Numbered from the stretch's first letter, positions 35,712 through 44,971 are shown. The stretch: 64,000 bases of DNA from Methyloversatilis sp. (GCF_030696805.1 NZ_JAUYRO010000057.1:1-64000); one strand, 5' to 3'. Numbers and translations: made by a program. The notes: generated by a model not told the origin, from the letters alone.

Positions 35712-35816
35712 GGGTGGCGAGCCTGACCCCCGGCACTCATGGTGAGCAGCTGTGGCTGCTTCCTTCCGGATCTGACCAGATTCACCGCGCCACGATGCGG
35801 GGAGACCCGCCACGCC
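35712..35816 (-). ncRNA. ffs: Signal recognition particle RNA, small bacterial type (4.5S)
   Basis: The minus strand contains the invariant apical core GATCCGGAAGGAAGCAGCC, flanked by GGTCA and by GTGCCGGGGGTCAGG, the asymmetric-loop strands of SRP domain IV. The ends GGCGTGGCGGG and CTCGCCACCCC pair as the closing stem. A run of six T follows at 35,706-35,701, a terminator-like end. Its position just upstream of dnaX is common in beta-proteobacteria. End coordinates are accurate to a few bases. Confidence 0.92.
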
Positions 35817-35861
35817 GAATGATAACCCGAGCCACCCGACTTGGGCGACACCGACGGCAAA

Positions 35862-36170
35862 TTAGCCGCCGCCGCGCTGGAAGTGTCGGTCGAAGCGTGC
35901 CATGAACTCCTGCATCACGGCGCCGTCACGGGACGGAAAATCGATCTGCACGCGCAGCCTGGGAAGGCTCAGCAGACCGATGTTCAGCGCAGGCAGCTCG
36001 TCGGCGGTCAGCTGCCAGGTCTTGCCGCAGACCTGCTCGCCACGGTGCACCAACGGCAGACCGACCGCACCGGGAAGCATGCCGAAAAACTCGGCGCGAC
36101 CGATGCTCATGACGCGTTCGACGCGCCCCGATTCAAGTTCGGCCGGCTTCAGCGGAAACGCCATGCTCAC
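35862..36170 (-). CDS. Small protein at the end of the AOR operon, Gly-Gly-Gly C-terminus
   Basis: The 102-aa protein includes MSIGRAEFFGMLPGAVGLPL and LPALNIGLLSLPRLRVQIDF and ends HFQRGGG. I do not recognise its fold. Its start overlaps the MoaD-like gene (ATGA), so it belongs to the AOR operon, at the position of the fifth gene (aorE-like) in Aromatoleum-type operons. A role in cofactor insertion or maturation is plausible inference. The terminal glycines copy the neighbouring MoaD-like tail. A start at 36164 (MAFPLKP) is also possible. Confidence 0.6.
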   Translation of the reverse strand: MSMAFPLKPAELESGRVERVMSIGRAEFFGMLPGAVGLPLVHRGEQVCGKTWQLTADELPALNIGLLSLPRLRVQIDFPSRDGAVMQEFMARFDRHFQRGGG

Positions 36171-36421
36171 CCGCCAGCCACCGGCGGCCAGATGGCCAGC
36201 ACGTCATTTTCGACCAGCGGATGCGCGTCGCGGCTGGCGGGCGGAATGTAGTGGCCATTCACCAGCACCAGATGGACCAGGCGCTTGGGCAGCTGATGGC
36301 GATCGATGAGGTCGCCGACGGTGGTGCCGTCGGCGACTTCCATCGGCCACTCGTTGGTGCGCTTGGCCTCGTCCGGAAGATGATCCGACAGCGAGGCATA
36401 CAACTTCAGCGTCACCCGCAT
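36167..36421 (-). CDS. aorD: MoaD/ThiS-like sulfur-carrier protein of the AOR operon
   Basis: The 84-aa ubiquitin-like protein starts MRVTLKLYASLSDHLPDEAK, has VADGTTVGDLIDRHQLPKRL and ends AIWPPVAGG. The C-terminal Gly-Gly is what MoaD/ThiS proteins need for adenylation and thiocarboxylation. As part of an AOR operon it probably serves tungsten-pterin cofactor synthesis. It lies 2 bases after the FAD subunit gene and overlaps the next by 4. Confidence 0.85.
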   Translation of the reverse strand: MRVTLKLYASLSDHLPDEAKRTNEWPMEVADGTTVGDLIDRHQLPKRLVHLVLVNGHYIPPASRDAHPLVENDVLAIWPPVAGG

Positions 36422-36423
36422 CG

Positions 36424-37695
36424 TCAGTGCGCGGCCCCGGCGAGCGGCGCAGCACTCTGCGCCTGGGCACTCGACAGATAGGCTTCCATGACGCGCAGCG
36501 GGTCCTGCATCAGACGTTCCTTCCAGGTGCCGAGCGGCGTACGCGTCTGGATCAGACCGCGCAGCACACCGACGTGGTCGGTCAGGCCGATCGAGGTCGC
36601 ACCGACCAGCACGTCTTCCTTGAACTGCAGGCTGATGTAGCGGAAGCGCTTGTCGTCGATCATTTCGACCGCATCGCCACCGTCAGCGCCCCACCACTGA
36701 CCGAAGGACGCGGAAATCAGGCCCAGCGTATCGAGCACATTGATCGCCATGGTGCCCTGCGAGCGCGTGCTGCGACCGGCCATGTTCATGGCGGCGACGC
36801 GTCCCTGATCGACCGCGTTCGGCTGGATGGCGTTGACCAGACGTTCGCCGGTCGAAAAATCGATCGCTTCAGCCACATCTCCCGCTGCGAAAACGCCCGG
36901 CACATTGGTTTCGCAGCGTTCGTCGATCAGGATGCCGGTCGCGCAGGCGACGCCGCTGCCTTCGAGGAAGGCGACGTTGGGCTTGACGCCGGCGGCCGCG
37001 ATGATCAGGTCGGCGACCACTTCCGTGCCGTCACCCAGCGTGGCGACCAGGGCATCACCGTCCTGACGGATTGCCGTGACACGCGCCTTGGTATGGACGG
37101 TCACACCCTTCTGTTCGACCCAGCGCGCAATCATGCTGCCCGCCTTCGACGTCATCATGCGCGGCACCATGCGGTCGCCCATTTCGACGATGTCGAGCTT
37201 GACGCCACGCGAGGCAAGCGCTTCCATGATGATGCAGCCGATGAAGCCGGCGCCGATCTGCAGCACACGGGCGCCCTTCTTTGCCTTCGCCGCAATGTGG
37301 CGCGCATCTTCAAGCGTCCAGCAGCTGTGAACATTGGGCGAATCGATGCCCGGTACAGGCAGGCGCAGCGGGTGTGACCCGGTGCAGATCAGCAGCCTGT
37401 CGTACTGCAGTGCGGTGCCGTCTTCGAGATGGACCGTGCGCCCGGTGGTGTCGACCGATTTCGCGCGTCCGAGCACTTCGCGAATGCGCAGCGACTCGAA
37501 GTGGCCGTCGGTCTTGCGCAGCCAGGTGCCCTTCTCTTCGATGTTGCCGACCAGCAGATAGGGAATGGCCATGCGTGAATATGGCCGCTCCGGCTCATCG
37601 CCGATCATGACGATGTCGGCCGATGCGTCCGCGCGGCGCAGCGCCTCGGCGGCGACCACTCCGGCTGGACCATTGCCGATGATGACGTGTTTCAT
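36424..37695 (-). CDS. aorC: FAD-dependent NAD(P) oxidoreductase subunit of AOR
   Basis: The 423-aa protein has an N-terminal FAD motif VIIGNGPAGVVAAEALRRAD, a central NAD motif VLQIGAGFIGCIIMEALASR, and CETNVPGVFAAGDVAEAIDF, the second FAD-binding stretch. It belongs to the pyridine nucleotide-disulfide oxidoreductase family. In Aromatoleum AOR the equivalent subunit links the enzyme to NAD+. Its place between the tungsten subunit and the MoaD-like gene supports that role. Confidence 0.85.
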   Translation of the reverse strand: MKHVIIGNGPAGVVAAEALRRADASADIVMIGDEPERPYSRMAIPYLLVGNIEEKGTWLRKTDGHFESLRIREVLGRAKSVDTTGRTVHLEDGTALQYDRLLICTGSHPLRLPVPGIDSPNVHSCWTLEDARHIAAKAKKGARVLQIGAGFIGCIIMEALASRGVKLDIVEMGDRMVPRMMTSKAGSMIARWVEQKGVTVHTKARVTAIRQDGDALVATLGDGTEVVADLIIAAAGVKPNVAFLEGSGVACATGILIDERCETNVPGVFAAGDVAEAIDFSTGERLVNAIQPNAVDQGRVAAMNMAGRSTRSQGTMAINVLDTLGLISASFGQWWGADGGDAVEMIDDKRFRYISLQFKEDVLVGATSIGLTDHVGVLRGLIQTRTPLGTWKERLMQDPLRVMEAYLSSAQAQSAAPLAGAAH

Positions 37696-37758
37696 GTTTG
37701 TTCCTGTCGAAATGCGCCGCGCCCCGAAGGGCGCGGCGAGGTCAGGGGTAAAACCCGA

Positions 37759-39606
37759 TCAGAGGCCCAGGCGGGCGACGGTTTCGGCAGTCGGCCGACC
37801 TTCCGGGTCCCAGCCGCGCAAGTCGTAGTACTCTGGAATCATCTTGTCGATCCCTGAAACCAGGCCCTTGGCCGGACCGACCTTGGCCGCTTCGGTCTTC
37901 AGGCGGGCCGGCAGATCGTCGTCCTTGCGCGTGAAACCGGCCGCGTTGTTGAACTGGCGCTCCATGTTCCAGATGCGCTCGCCCATGAGGTCCAGTTTTT
38001 CCATCGACCAGTCGCCTTCGCACGCCGCCTGCAATTGCGGCTGAATGTCGGACAGCGCCCAGGCAAAGGTCGTGAAAACGCACAGGCCGGTCGAATCGAC
38101 CACCGCTGTCGCGTCCTGGAAGGCCTTGACCAGCGCCGGCTTGCCTTCGGTCGTCAGCGGATCGGTCTTGACCGGAATGCCCAGCACTTCGGACGAAATC
38201 GTGTATGAGCGCAGGTGGCAGGCACCGCGGTTCGAGGTGGCATAGGTCAGCCCCATGCCCTGCACGGCGCGCGCGTCGTAGGCCGGGAATTCCTGGCCCT
38301 TGACCGACATCGACAGTTCCGGATGACCGTACTTCTCGCAAAGACGCTTTGAACCGAGGCCGATGATCTTGCCGAAGCCTTCGCCGCGGGCTGTGATTTC
38401 GGTCAGATAAGTGAGCGCCTTGGCAGAACCGAAAGGCGCTTCGATGCCGATTTCTTCCTTCGTCAGCACACCCATTTCGTACAGTTCCATCACTGCACCG
38501 ATGGTGGCGCCGAAAGAAATCGGGTCAAAACCGTCTTCATTGCACAGCATGGTCGCGTACTGCAGCGCATCGAGATCATCGACGCCATTGGCGCAGCCCA
38601 GCGCCCAGGCCGCTTCGTATTCCAGACCGCCCGATGCCCCCCAGTACTTCGGGCTGTTGACCACGGTGTAGTGCGTGGCGTCGATCTTGGAGATGCGACC
38701 ACAGGCGATGGTGCAGCCGAAACAGGCCTGGTTGTTGATCAGTTGCGCCTTGCCATCACTCTCGCGCGGCTCGTGCATCGCTTCAGCCGAAATCTTGCGC
38801 GCGCCTTCGAACTGCACATCCTTGTGGTTGCGCGTCGGCATGGCACCGATTTCGTTGATCACGTTCATCAGCACCTGGGTGCCGTAGGTCGGCAGGCCCT
38901 GACCGGTAACCGCGTTCTCCTTGAGGATCTTCTTCTTCTCGAAGGTGACCTTCATGAATTCCTTCGGATTGGCGATGTTGCCGACACCCAGCGTGCCGCG
39001 TACCGCAATCGCCTTCAGGTTCTTCGAGCCGGCGACGGCGCCGACGCCGGAACGGCCGGCTGCACGGTGCAGGTCATTGACGATCGCAGCGTACAGCACG
39101 CCGTTTTCGCCGGTGCGGCCGATACAGGACACACGGACCTGCGGATCCTGATGTTCCGACTTGATCTGACCTTCGGTTTCCCACACGGTCTTGCCCCACA
39201 GATGGGAGGCATCGCGCAGTTCGACCTTGTCGTTCTCGATCGACAGATAGACCGGGCTCGACGCACGGCCTTCGATGATCACCATGTCCCAGCCGGCGAA
39301 CTTCAGTTCGGCGCCGAAGTAGCCGCCGGAGTTCGAACAGGCGATGGCGCCGGTCAGCGGGCCCTTGGTGACGACCGAATAGCGGCCGCCTGTGGAGGCC
39401 ATCGTGCCGGTCAGCGGGCCGGTGGCCCAGATGATCTTGTTGTCCGGCGACAGCGGATCGACCTTCGGATCGATTTCTGACGCCAGGTACTTCGTCGCCA
39501 GACCGCGCTGACCCAGATAGTCGTGCGCCCAATCCATGTTGAGCGGCTCGCTCGTACAGGTGCGGTCGGTCAGATTTACGCGGAGAATTTTACGTGTCCA
39601 TGCCAT
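37759..39606 (-). CDS. aorB: Tungsten-containing aldehyde:ferredoxin oxidoreductase, large subunit
   Basis: The 615-aa protein starts MAWTRKILRVNLTDRTCTSE. It shows the AOR blocks: GLATKYLASEIDPK, ATGPLTGTMASTGGRYSVVT, GRSGVGAVAGSKNLKAIAVR, the cluster cysteines in NQACFGCTIACGR, and a fourth cysteine in VVDSTGLCVFTTFAW. It oxidises aldehydes to carboxylic acids using a bis-pterin tungsten centre and a [4Fe-4S] cluster. Family length is about 600-620. The five-gene order with ferredoxin, FAD subunit and MoaD matches the mesophilic Aromatoleum AOR. No tungstate transporter is in the window. Confidence 0.9.
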   Translation of the reverse strand: MAWTRKILRVNLTDRTCTSEPLNMDWAHDYLGQRGLATKYLASEIDPKVDPLSPDNKIIWATGPLTGTMASTGGRYSVVTKGPLTGAIACSNSGGYFGAELKFAGWDMVIIEGRASSPVYLSIENDKVELRDASHLWGKTVWETEGQIKSEHQDPQVRVSCIGRTGENGVLYAAIVNDLHRAAGRSGVGAVAGSKNLKAIAVRGTLGVGNIANPKEFMKVTFEKKKILKENAVTGQGLPTYGTQVLMNVINEIGAMPTRNHKDVQFEGARKISAEAMHEPRESDGKAQLINNQACFGCTIACGRISKIDATHYTVVNSPKYWGASGGLEYEAAWALGCANGVDDLDALQYATMLCNEDGFDPISFGATIGAVMELYEMGVLTKEEIGIEAPFGSAKALTYLTEITARGEGFGKIIGLGSKRLCEKYGHPELSMSVKGQEFPAYDARAVQGMGLTYATSNRGACHLRSYTISSEVLGIPVKTDPLTTEGKPALVKAFQDATAVVDSTGLCVFTTFAWALSDIQPQLQAACEGDWSMEKLDLMGERIWNMERQFNNAAGFTRKDDDLPARLKTEAAKVGPAKGLVSGIDKMIPEYYDLRGWDPEGRPTAETVARLGL

Positions 39607-39626
39607 GTCGGTATCCCTTTCGGTGG

Positions 39627-40097
39627 TCAGGCAGACGGATTGCCGAGCTTGTCGGCCCACTGGCGCATGCGCTCCAGCCCGGTCCAGTTGGCATCGACAT
39701 AAGTGATGGCACCGGTCGGACAGGCTTCAGCGCAGGCCGGGTCACCACCGCACAGGTCGCACTTCTGCACCTTGCCGGTTTCGGCGACGTAATTCACGGT
39801 CCCGAACGGACAGGCGATCGTGCAGACCTTGCAGCCTACACAGACATCTTCGAGCACGATCTTGGCACCATTGGTCTTGTCGAGCTTGATCGCCTCGACC
39901 GGACAGGCGTGCATGCACCAGGCTTCGTCGCACTGGGTACAGGTGTACGGCACCTTGGCGCCGGTGTGGTGAAACTCGAATACCTTGATGCGCGACAGCG
40001 AGTTGTTGAAAACCCCGTAGTTCTCGAACGAGCAGGCCATTTCGCACTGCAGGCAGCTCGTGCATTTCAAGGGGTCAATATGTAGTGATTTCTGCAT
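39627..40097 (-). CDS. aorA: Polyferredoxin subunit of AOR
   Basis: The 156-aa protein has four [4Fe-4S] binding motifs: CTSCLQCEMACSFE, CTQCDEAWCMHACPVEAI, CVGCKVCTIACPFGT and CDLCGGDPACAEACPTGAI. This is the HycB/DmsB-type arrangement. It should carry electrons between the tungsten subunit and the FAD subunit. ATG 40097 is chosen because GGAGGAG lies about 8-10 bases upstream. It starts the AOR operon, 224 bases after the cytochrome gene on the same strand. Confidence 0.87.
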   Translation of the reverse strand: MQKSLHIDPLKCTSCLQCEMACSFENYGVFNNSLSRIKVFEFHHTGAKVPYTCTQCDEAWCMHACPVEAIKLDKTNGAKIVLEDVCVGCKVCTIACPFGTVNYVAETGKVQKCDLCGGDPACAEACPTGAITYVDANWTGLERMRQWADKLGNPSA

Positions 40098-40259
40098 GTT
40101 CAGTCGCTCCTCCACATTCTGGGCGTATCACTGTGTGGTTCGACGCACGGGTGCGCCGGCTATGAAAACCGCTTCTTATTTTAGCGCCCGGATTTTCCCC
40201 GCGGGAGGCCTTTCGGCGGGTCAGCACGGGGGTTTGAGTGCGGCGGGTGTGTTCAATGC

Positions 40260-40290
40260 GTCCAGATGTCCAGAATCTGGACATCTGGAC
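40260..40290. promoter_or_regulatory. 31-bp perfect palindrome built of four TCCAGA hexamers
   Basis: The site reads g-TCCAGA-tg-TCCAGA-a-TCTGGA-ca-TCTGGA-c: two direct and two inverted copies, symmetric around one base. It lies between the cytochrome c stop (40,322) and the aorA start (40,097). No T-run follows on either strand, so it is more likely a protein-binding site than a terminator. It may control the AOR operon. The remaining gap shows no convincing promoter hexamers. Confidence 0.6.
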
Positions 40291-40321
40291 AGTTGCGGCG
40301 CAGACAGCGCCGCGCTGGCGC

Positions 40322-40762
40322 TTAGGGTTCGTAGCGCGTGTCGAGATAGCTGCGGATCGCCCACATGGCTTCCTGCGCCATCATGCCTTCGAACGGCGGC
40401 ATGTACACGGCGCCATTACGCACGCGTCCGCGACGGACCGTATTGATGTAGTAATCATCGCTTTCAGCGTCCAGGGGCAGCATGCGAAGATCCGGCGCGA
40501 TGCCGCCGCTGATGGCTTCCAGCCCGTGGCAGCGCGCACAGTTCTGGTTGTAGGCCGAGGTGCCGATACGGATGGCTTCCTTGTCGCCGCGGTAGGGGTT
40601 TTCCTTCCTCCATTCCTCGCCGAGCGGCTTGAGCGCGCTGACGTCGACCGCCTGGGGCACGACGTCGCCGTGTGCCTCGACGCGCAACGTGGTCGCCGCG
40701 CCCAACGTAATCAACGCGGTACAGACCAGCGTTGCCTTCAAAATCCGGTTACCTGCTTTCAT
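40322..40762 (-). CDS. Periplasmic cytochrome c-550 (PedF/ExaB-like)
   Basis: The 146-aa protein has a signal peptide (about residues 1-31), NPYRGDKEAIRIGTSAYNQN, the haem site CARCHGL and a Met ligand in YMPPFEGM, ending AMWAIRSYLDTRYEP. This pattern matches the cytochromes that accept electrons from PQQ alcohol dehydrogenases. GGAGG precedes ATG 40762. A sigma-54 promoter match lies about 54 bases upstream. A second, related cytochrome is encoded at 49,863. Confidence 0.85.
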   Translation of the reverse strand: MKAGNRILKATLVCTALITLGAATTLRVEAHGDVVPQAVDVSALKPLGEEWRKENPYRGDKEAIRIGTSAYNQNCARCHGLEAISGGIAPDLRMLPLDAESDDYYINTVRRGRVRNGAVYMPPFEGMMAQEAMWAIRSYLDTRYEP

Positions 40763-40815
40763 CACTCCTCCGTAAATATCCGTTACTGCAACACAATATG
40801 CGGCCCCAGCCCGTT

Positions 40816-40831
40816 AGCAGGATGCGTGCCA
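40816..40831 (-). promoter_or_regulatory. Sigma-54 promoter for the cytochrome c gene
   Basis: On the minus strand TGGCACGCATCCTGCT matches the -24/-12 consensus TGGCACG-N4-TTGCW with one mismatch (C for the first T of TTGC). The spacing is exact. It implies an untranslated leader of about 40 bases. It lies in the 324-base divergent gap (40,763-41,086) with the sigma-54 activator gene; the rest of that gap may hold its binding sites. Confidence 0.8.
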
Positions 40832-41086
40832 CGTTAAACTCGAGTAAGAGCCGAGCGGCGACACTCGCGCCGCACCGAAGACAACGCACGGCGCGGCAGG
40901 TGCGCATACAGCCGGTCGCCATGATGCCCCAGGAGTGTGGAGGCGCGTGCGCCCTAGGTGCGGCGGTGCTTCAGGCCTTACTATCTTGCATGAACAGTTT
41001 GCAGGGCACTATCAGTCGCCCGTCGCGTCACACGCCAGAGTCGGCATCACCGGCCATAGCGCGTGGTTCAAGGTTCGGAGGAGAGC

Positions 41087-43054
41087 ATGGATTTGACAAC
41101 GCCTGAAGGGGTGCGCAGTGCGCAGGCCCACGAGATCATGCGCAGCGAGGGCGAAGTACCCGCCGGGGTGCTGCCGACCCTGATCGAAACGTCGTGGAGT
41201 CGCTGCATCAGCAGCGGCCTCGACGCCGACAGTTGCAGCAAGGAAGTGGAGCGTGCGCGCCGCGACGTCCTGCTGACCGAGCGGGAGCGCAACGAATGTC
41301 TGCTCAAGCACGCCGCTCCCGTCATGAACGGCCTGTATGCGCAGATCGCGCGCTCGGGCAGCATGATCGTGCTGACCAATTCGTCCGGTTTCATCATTCA
41401 TTCGGTCGGCGACCAGAGCTTTCTGGATCGCGCGTCCAAGGTCGCGCTGTCGCCGGGCGTCGACTGGTCGGAAGCAAGCAAGGGCACCAATGCCATCGGC
41501 ACTGCGCTGGTCGAACAGGGGCCGGTATCGGTGCATGGCTCGCAGCACTTCTTTTCCGCCAACCACTTCCTGAGCTGCTCGGCGTCTCCGATATTCGATC
41601 CGTGCAGCCGTATGCTTGGCGTGCTCGACGTAACCGGCGATTCGCGCACGCCATCTCACCACAGCCTGGCGCTGATCAACCTTGCGGTTCAGACCATCGA
41701 GAACCAGCTTTTTGCGCATGCCTTTCCCGAAGGCTTCCTGCTGCACTGCCACGTGCAGCACGAACTGATCGGCACGGTATTCGAGGCGCTGCTTGCGTTC
41801 GACCAGGAAGGTCGCGTGCTGTCGGCCAACCGCAGCGCGTGCAGGCTGATCGGCCGCAGTCACGCCGAACTGATGAACCACAGCTTTTCGTCGATGTTCG
41901 ACAAGTCGCTGAGCGCGCTGTACGACCCGCTGATGCGCGGCACCGACATCATCGAACTGCGCCTGTTCGGTGGCCGAACTCTTTTCGGCCGGCCGCGGCC
42001 GGGCGTGCTGGCACGCCCGCCGGCGCGAGTTTTCAGCATGGATGTTTCTCGCCATGACGGTTCGACAGGGACTTCGCTGCGGCCGCCAGCCGACCCTGAT
42101 TGCGGCCTGGAGCGCCTGAGCACAGGTGACGCGCAGATGAATGCCGTCGTGGAAAAAGTGAAGCGCGTGCTCGGCCGCGACATTCCGGTGCTGATCCAGG
42201 GCGAAACCGGTACAGGCAAGGAACTGCTGGCGCGCGCCATCCACGACGAAGGCCCGCGTCGCGACCACAACTTCGTGGCGGTCAACTGCGCGGCTATTCC
42301 GGATGGTCTGATTGAATCAGAACTGTTCGGCTACGAAGATGGTGCGTTCACCGGCGCCCGGCGCAAGGGCTACGCCGGCCGCATCATGCAGGCCGATGGC
42401 GGCACGCTGTTCCTGGACGAGATCGGCGACATGCCGCTCGCGTTGCAGGCGCGCCTGCTGCGCGTGCTGCAGGAACGCAACGTTGTGCCGCTGGGCAGCG
42501 GCCGCGCCACACCAGTCGACCTTTCCATCATCTGCGCCACCCACCGCAAGCTGCGCGATCTGGTCGCCCAAGGCATGTTCCGCGCCGACCTTTACTACCG
42601 GCTCAACGGGCTGACCGTCATGCTGCCGCCGCTGCGCGAACGCAGTGACCTGCGCGCGCTGGTGCAGCGCATTCTCGACAGCGAGTCATCGATTCCGCGC
42701 GGCCTGAGCATAGACGACGAGGTGCTCGAGTTGTTCGAACGCCATCCGTGGCCGGGCAACATGCGCCAGCTGGCCAACCTGCTGCGCACGGCAGGCGTCA
42801 TGGCGGCGGACGATGGCGTGATCGGCCGGCCGCACCTGCCGGACGACTTCATCGACGAACTGGATCATCAGCCAGCCAGCAGTGGGCTGGCAGGCGAGGG
42901 CGCGGCGGGCGCCGGTTCCCCGTGCGATCTCGATAGCCTGACACTGCGCGCAATCCGCGAGTCGCTGTCGCGCAACGACGGCAACGTCGCGGCGACGGCG
43001 CGCGAACTCGGAATCAGCCGCACCACGCTCTACCGCAAGCTCAAGGAAGGCTGA
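41087..43054 (+). CDS. AcoR-type sigma-54-dependent activator
   Basis: The 655-aa protein has a GAF sensor domain (about residues 75-215), a PAS-like region (about 225-320), an AAA+ domain and a Fis-type HTH. The AAA+ part shows Walker A IQGETGTGKELLARAIH, the sigma-54 contact loop DGAFTGARRKG, and TLFLDEIGDMPL; the HTH is NVAATARELGISRTTLYRKL. AcoR-family members sense small carbonyl or alcohol compounds; the ligand is unknown. Start ATG 41087 has GGAGGAG 7 bases away. Sigma-54 promoters at 40,816, 45,042 and 46,893 are its likely targets. Confidence 0.9.
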   Translation: MDLTTPEGVRSAQAHEIMRSEGEVPAGVLPTLIETSWSRCISSGLDADSCSKEVERARRDVLLTERERNECLLKHAAPVMNGLYAQIARSGSMIVLTNSSGFIIHSVGDQSFLDRASKVALSPGVDWSEASKGTNAIGTALVEQGPVSVHGSQHFFSANHFLSCSASPIFDPCSRMLGVLDVTGDSRTPSHHSLALINLAVQTIENQLFAHAFPEGFLLHCHVQHELIGTVFEALLAFDQEGRVLSANRSACRLIGRSHAELMNHSFSSMFDKSLSALYDPLMRGTDIIELRLFGGRTLFGRPRPGVLARPPARVFSMDVSRHDGSTGTSLRPPADPDCGLERLSTGDAQMNAVVEKVKRVLGRDIPVLIQGETGTGKELLARAIHDEGPRRDHNFVAVNCAAIPDGLIESELFGYEDGAFTGARRKGYAGRIMQADGGTLFLDEIGDMPLALQARLLRVLQERNVVPLGSGRATPVDLSIICATHRKLRDLVAQGMFRADLYYRLNGLTVMLPPLRERSDLRALVQRILDSESSIPRGLSIDDEVLELFERHPWPGNMRQLANLLRTAGVMAADDGVIGRPHLPDDFIDELDHQPASSGLAGEGAAGAGSPCDLDSLTLRAIRESLSRNDGNVAATARELGISRTTLYRKLKEG

Positions 43055-43083
43055 CGGGCAAACCAAGTCGAAAATTGACAGGC

Positions 43084-43111
43084 AAAAAAAAGCCGGCCTT
43101 GCGAGCCGGCT
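43084..43111 (-). terminator. Rho-independent terminator for the lanthanide-type dehydrogenase
   Basis: On the minus strand AGCCGGC and GCCGGCT form a stem followed by eight T (the A-run 43,084-43,091 on plus). The downstream end of the dehydrogenase gene is at 43,217. On the plus strand the hairpin has no T-run, so it serves mainly the minus transcript. Confidence 0.8.
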
Positions 43112-43216
43112 GAAGAGCCATGTCCTGCTGAAGAGATGCCGCGCCTGAAAACACTGAAACAGACACGGCACAGGAACCAATGCAAGCGTCGTGCCTGCAT
43201 CGGTCCATTCTGCAAA

Positions 43217-44971
43217 TTACTTGTGCAGCTTGAACACCCACATCGAACCACCCTGATTCAGGTAGTTCACCTTCTTGGCGACGTCGCCACCCCACAGCGG
43301 CACGGCACCGCCCCAGCCGGTCGCGACACCGATGTACTGCTCGCCGTCCTGCTCCCACGTGATCGGGGGGGCCACGACGCCGGTGCCGGTCTGGAAGGAC
43401 CACACTTCCTTGCCCGTCTTCGCGTCAGCTGCCTTCAGGAAGCCTTCCGGGGTACCCCAGAACACCAGCCCGCCCTTGGTTGTCATCACACCACCCCACA
43501 GAGGAGCGTTGTTGGTGACTTCCCACACGATCTTGCCGGTCTTCGGATCCACCGCGCGCAGGGCGCCGATGTACTTGTCCTCGATGGTCTTGATCGTGAA
43601 GCCGGCGCCCAGATAGGCCGCACCCTTCTTGTAGGTGATCGGTTCGTTCCAGATTTCCATGCCCCACTCGTTGGCCGGCACGTAGAACAGGCCGGTGTCC
43701 GGGCTGTAGGCCATCGGCATCTGGTTCTTGCCGCCCAGGAAGGACGGTGCCGAGAACACGGATTCGCCCTTCTTGCCGTCAGCGCTCTTGGCCGGGTCGC
43801 CGGGGCGGTTGGCCGGGTCGAAAATCGGCCTGCCTTCGGCGTCCAGGCCCTTGGCCCAGGTAATCTTGTTCACGAACGGGAAGCCGCGTTCGAACTTGCC
43901 GGTATTGGCATCCAGCACGTAAAAGAAGCCGTTGCGGTCGGCCTTGCCACCCATGCGCTTGCCGTTCATGTCGAAGGTGACGAATTCATTCACACCGTCG
44001 TAATCCCAGCCGTCATTCGGCGTGCCCTGGAAGTGCCACTTGATCTGACCGGTGGTCACATCGATGGCGACGGTCGAGCACGAGAACAGGTTGTCGCCGG
44101 GGCGCAAGTGGCTGTTCCACGGTGCCGGGTTGCCGGTCCCGAAGTAGGCCAGGCCCGTCTTCGCGTCATAGCTGCCGCCCAGCCAGGTGGCTGCGCCGCC
44201 GGTCTTCCACAGGTCACCGGTCCAGGTGGCGTTCAGCGTGCCGCTGATGCCGTTTTCCGTCTTGTTGCCTGCGGCGTCGTACTTGTAGCCCATGTGGCCT
44301 TCGACCGTCGGGCGGACCCACACCAGCTTGCCGGTCTTCGGATCGCGTGCCTCAACGCGGCCGATGACGCCGAATTCACCACCGGACACGCCAGTCAGCA
44401 GCAGGCCCTTGGCGATGATCGGGGCGGCGGTATTCGAGTAGCCGGCCTGATAGTCGTCGATCTTTTCCTTCCACACGACCTTGCCGGTGTTCTGGTCGAG
44501 CGCAACGAGTTGTGCGTCCAGCGTGCTGAAGATGACCAGGTCGCCGTAGGCGGCGGCGCCACGATTCACCACGTCGCAACACGGCATGATGCCGTCCGGC
44601 AGGCGGTGTTCGTACTGCCACAGCTTGGTGCCGGTCTTGGCGTCCAGCGCGTACAGGCGCGAGTAGGAGCCGGTCACGTACATCTTGCCGTTGATGATCA
44701 GCGGCTGCGATTCCTGGCCGCGCTGCTTTTCACCACCGAAGGAGAAGGACCAGGCCGGAACCAGGTTCTTGACGTTCTTCACATTGATTTTGTCGAGCGG
44801 GCTGTAGCGCTGACCTTCGGTGCCCATGCCCCACGACAGGATGCTGGTCGTGGTCTTGGCGTCGGCTTCGATGTCCTTGTCGGTGACGCCGGCCATGACT
44901 TGCGGTGCGGCCAGCGCGGCGAATGCAGACAGCAGGACGCCGGACAGCGTCGTGGTACGCAAACCTTTCAT
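43217..44971 (-). CDS. PQQ-dependent alcohol dehydrogenase, lanthanide type by signature
   Basis: The 584-aa periplasmic quinoprotein has a signal peptide (about residues 1-27). It has beta-propeller tryptophan-docking repeats ([31 protein letters not shown] and others) and the vicinal disulfide PCCDVVNRG (Cys131-Cys132). The metal site WDYDGVNE places the catalytic Asp at 323 and a second Asp at 325. That extra Asp marks lanthanide-dependent enzymes (XoxF, ExaF, PedH) and is absent from calcium enzymes. It oxidises primary alcohols to aldehydes, passing electrons to cytochrome c. It has its own sigma-54 promoter and terminator. Confidence 0.88.
   Translation of the reverse strand: MKGLRTTTLSGVLLSAFAALAAPQVMAGVTDKDIEADAKTTTSILSWGMGTEGQRYSPLDKINVKNVKNLVPAWSFSFGGEKQRGQESQPLIINGKMYVTGSYSRLYALDAKTGTKLWQYEHRLPDGIMPCCDVVNRGAAAYGDLVIFSTLDAQLVALDQNTGKVVWKEKIDDYQAGYSNTAAPIIAKGLLLTGVSGGEFGVIGRVEARDPKTGKLVWVRPTVEGHMGYKYDAAGNKTENGISGTLNATWTGDLWKTGGAATWLGGSYDAKTGLAYFGTGNPAPWNSHLRPGDNLFSCSTVAIDVTTGQIKWHFQGTPNDGWDYDGVNEFVTFDMNGKRMGGKADRNGFFYVLDANTGKFERGFPFVNKITWAKGLDAEGRPIFDPANRPGDPAKSADGKKGESVFSAPSFLGGKNQMPMAYSPDTGLFYVPANEWGMEIWNEPITYKKGAAYLGAGFTIKTIEDKYIGALRAVDPKTGKIVWEVTNNAPLWGGVMTTKGGLVFWGTPEGFLKAADAKTGKEVWSFQTGTGVVAPPITWEQDGEQYIGVATGWGGAVPLWGGDVAKKVNYLNQGGSMWVFKLHK

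Noticed and set aside
40260-40290. Terminator of the cytochrome c gene
   Set aside because: The stem is long but no T-run follows on the minus strand, and the repeated hexamer structure points to protein binding.
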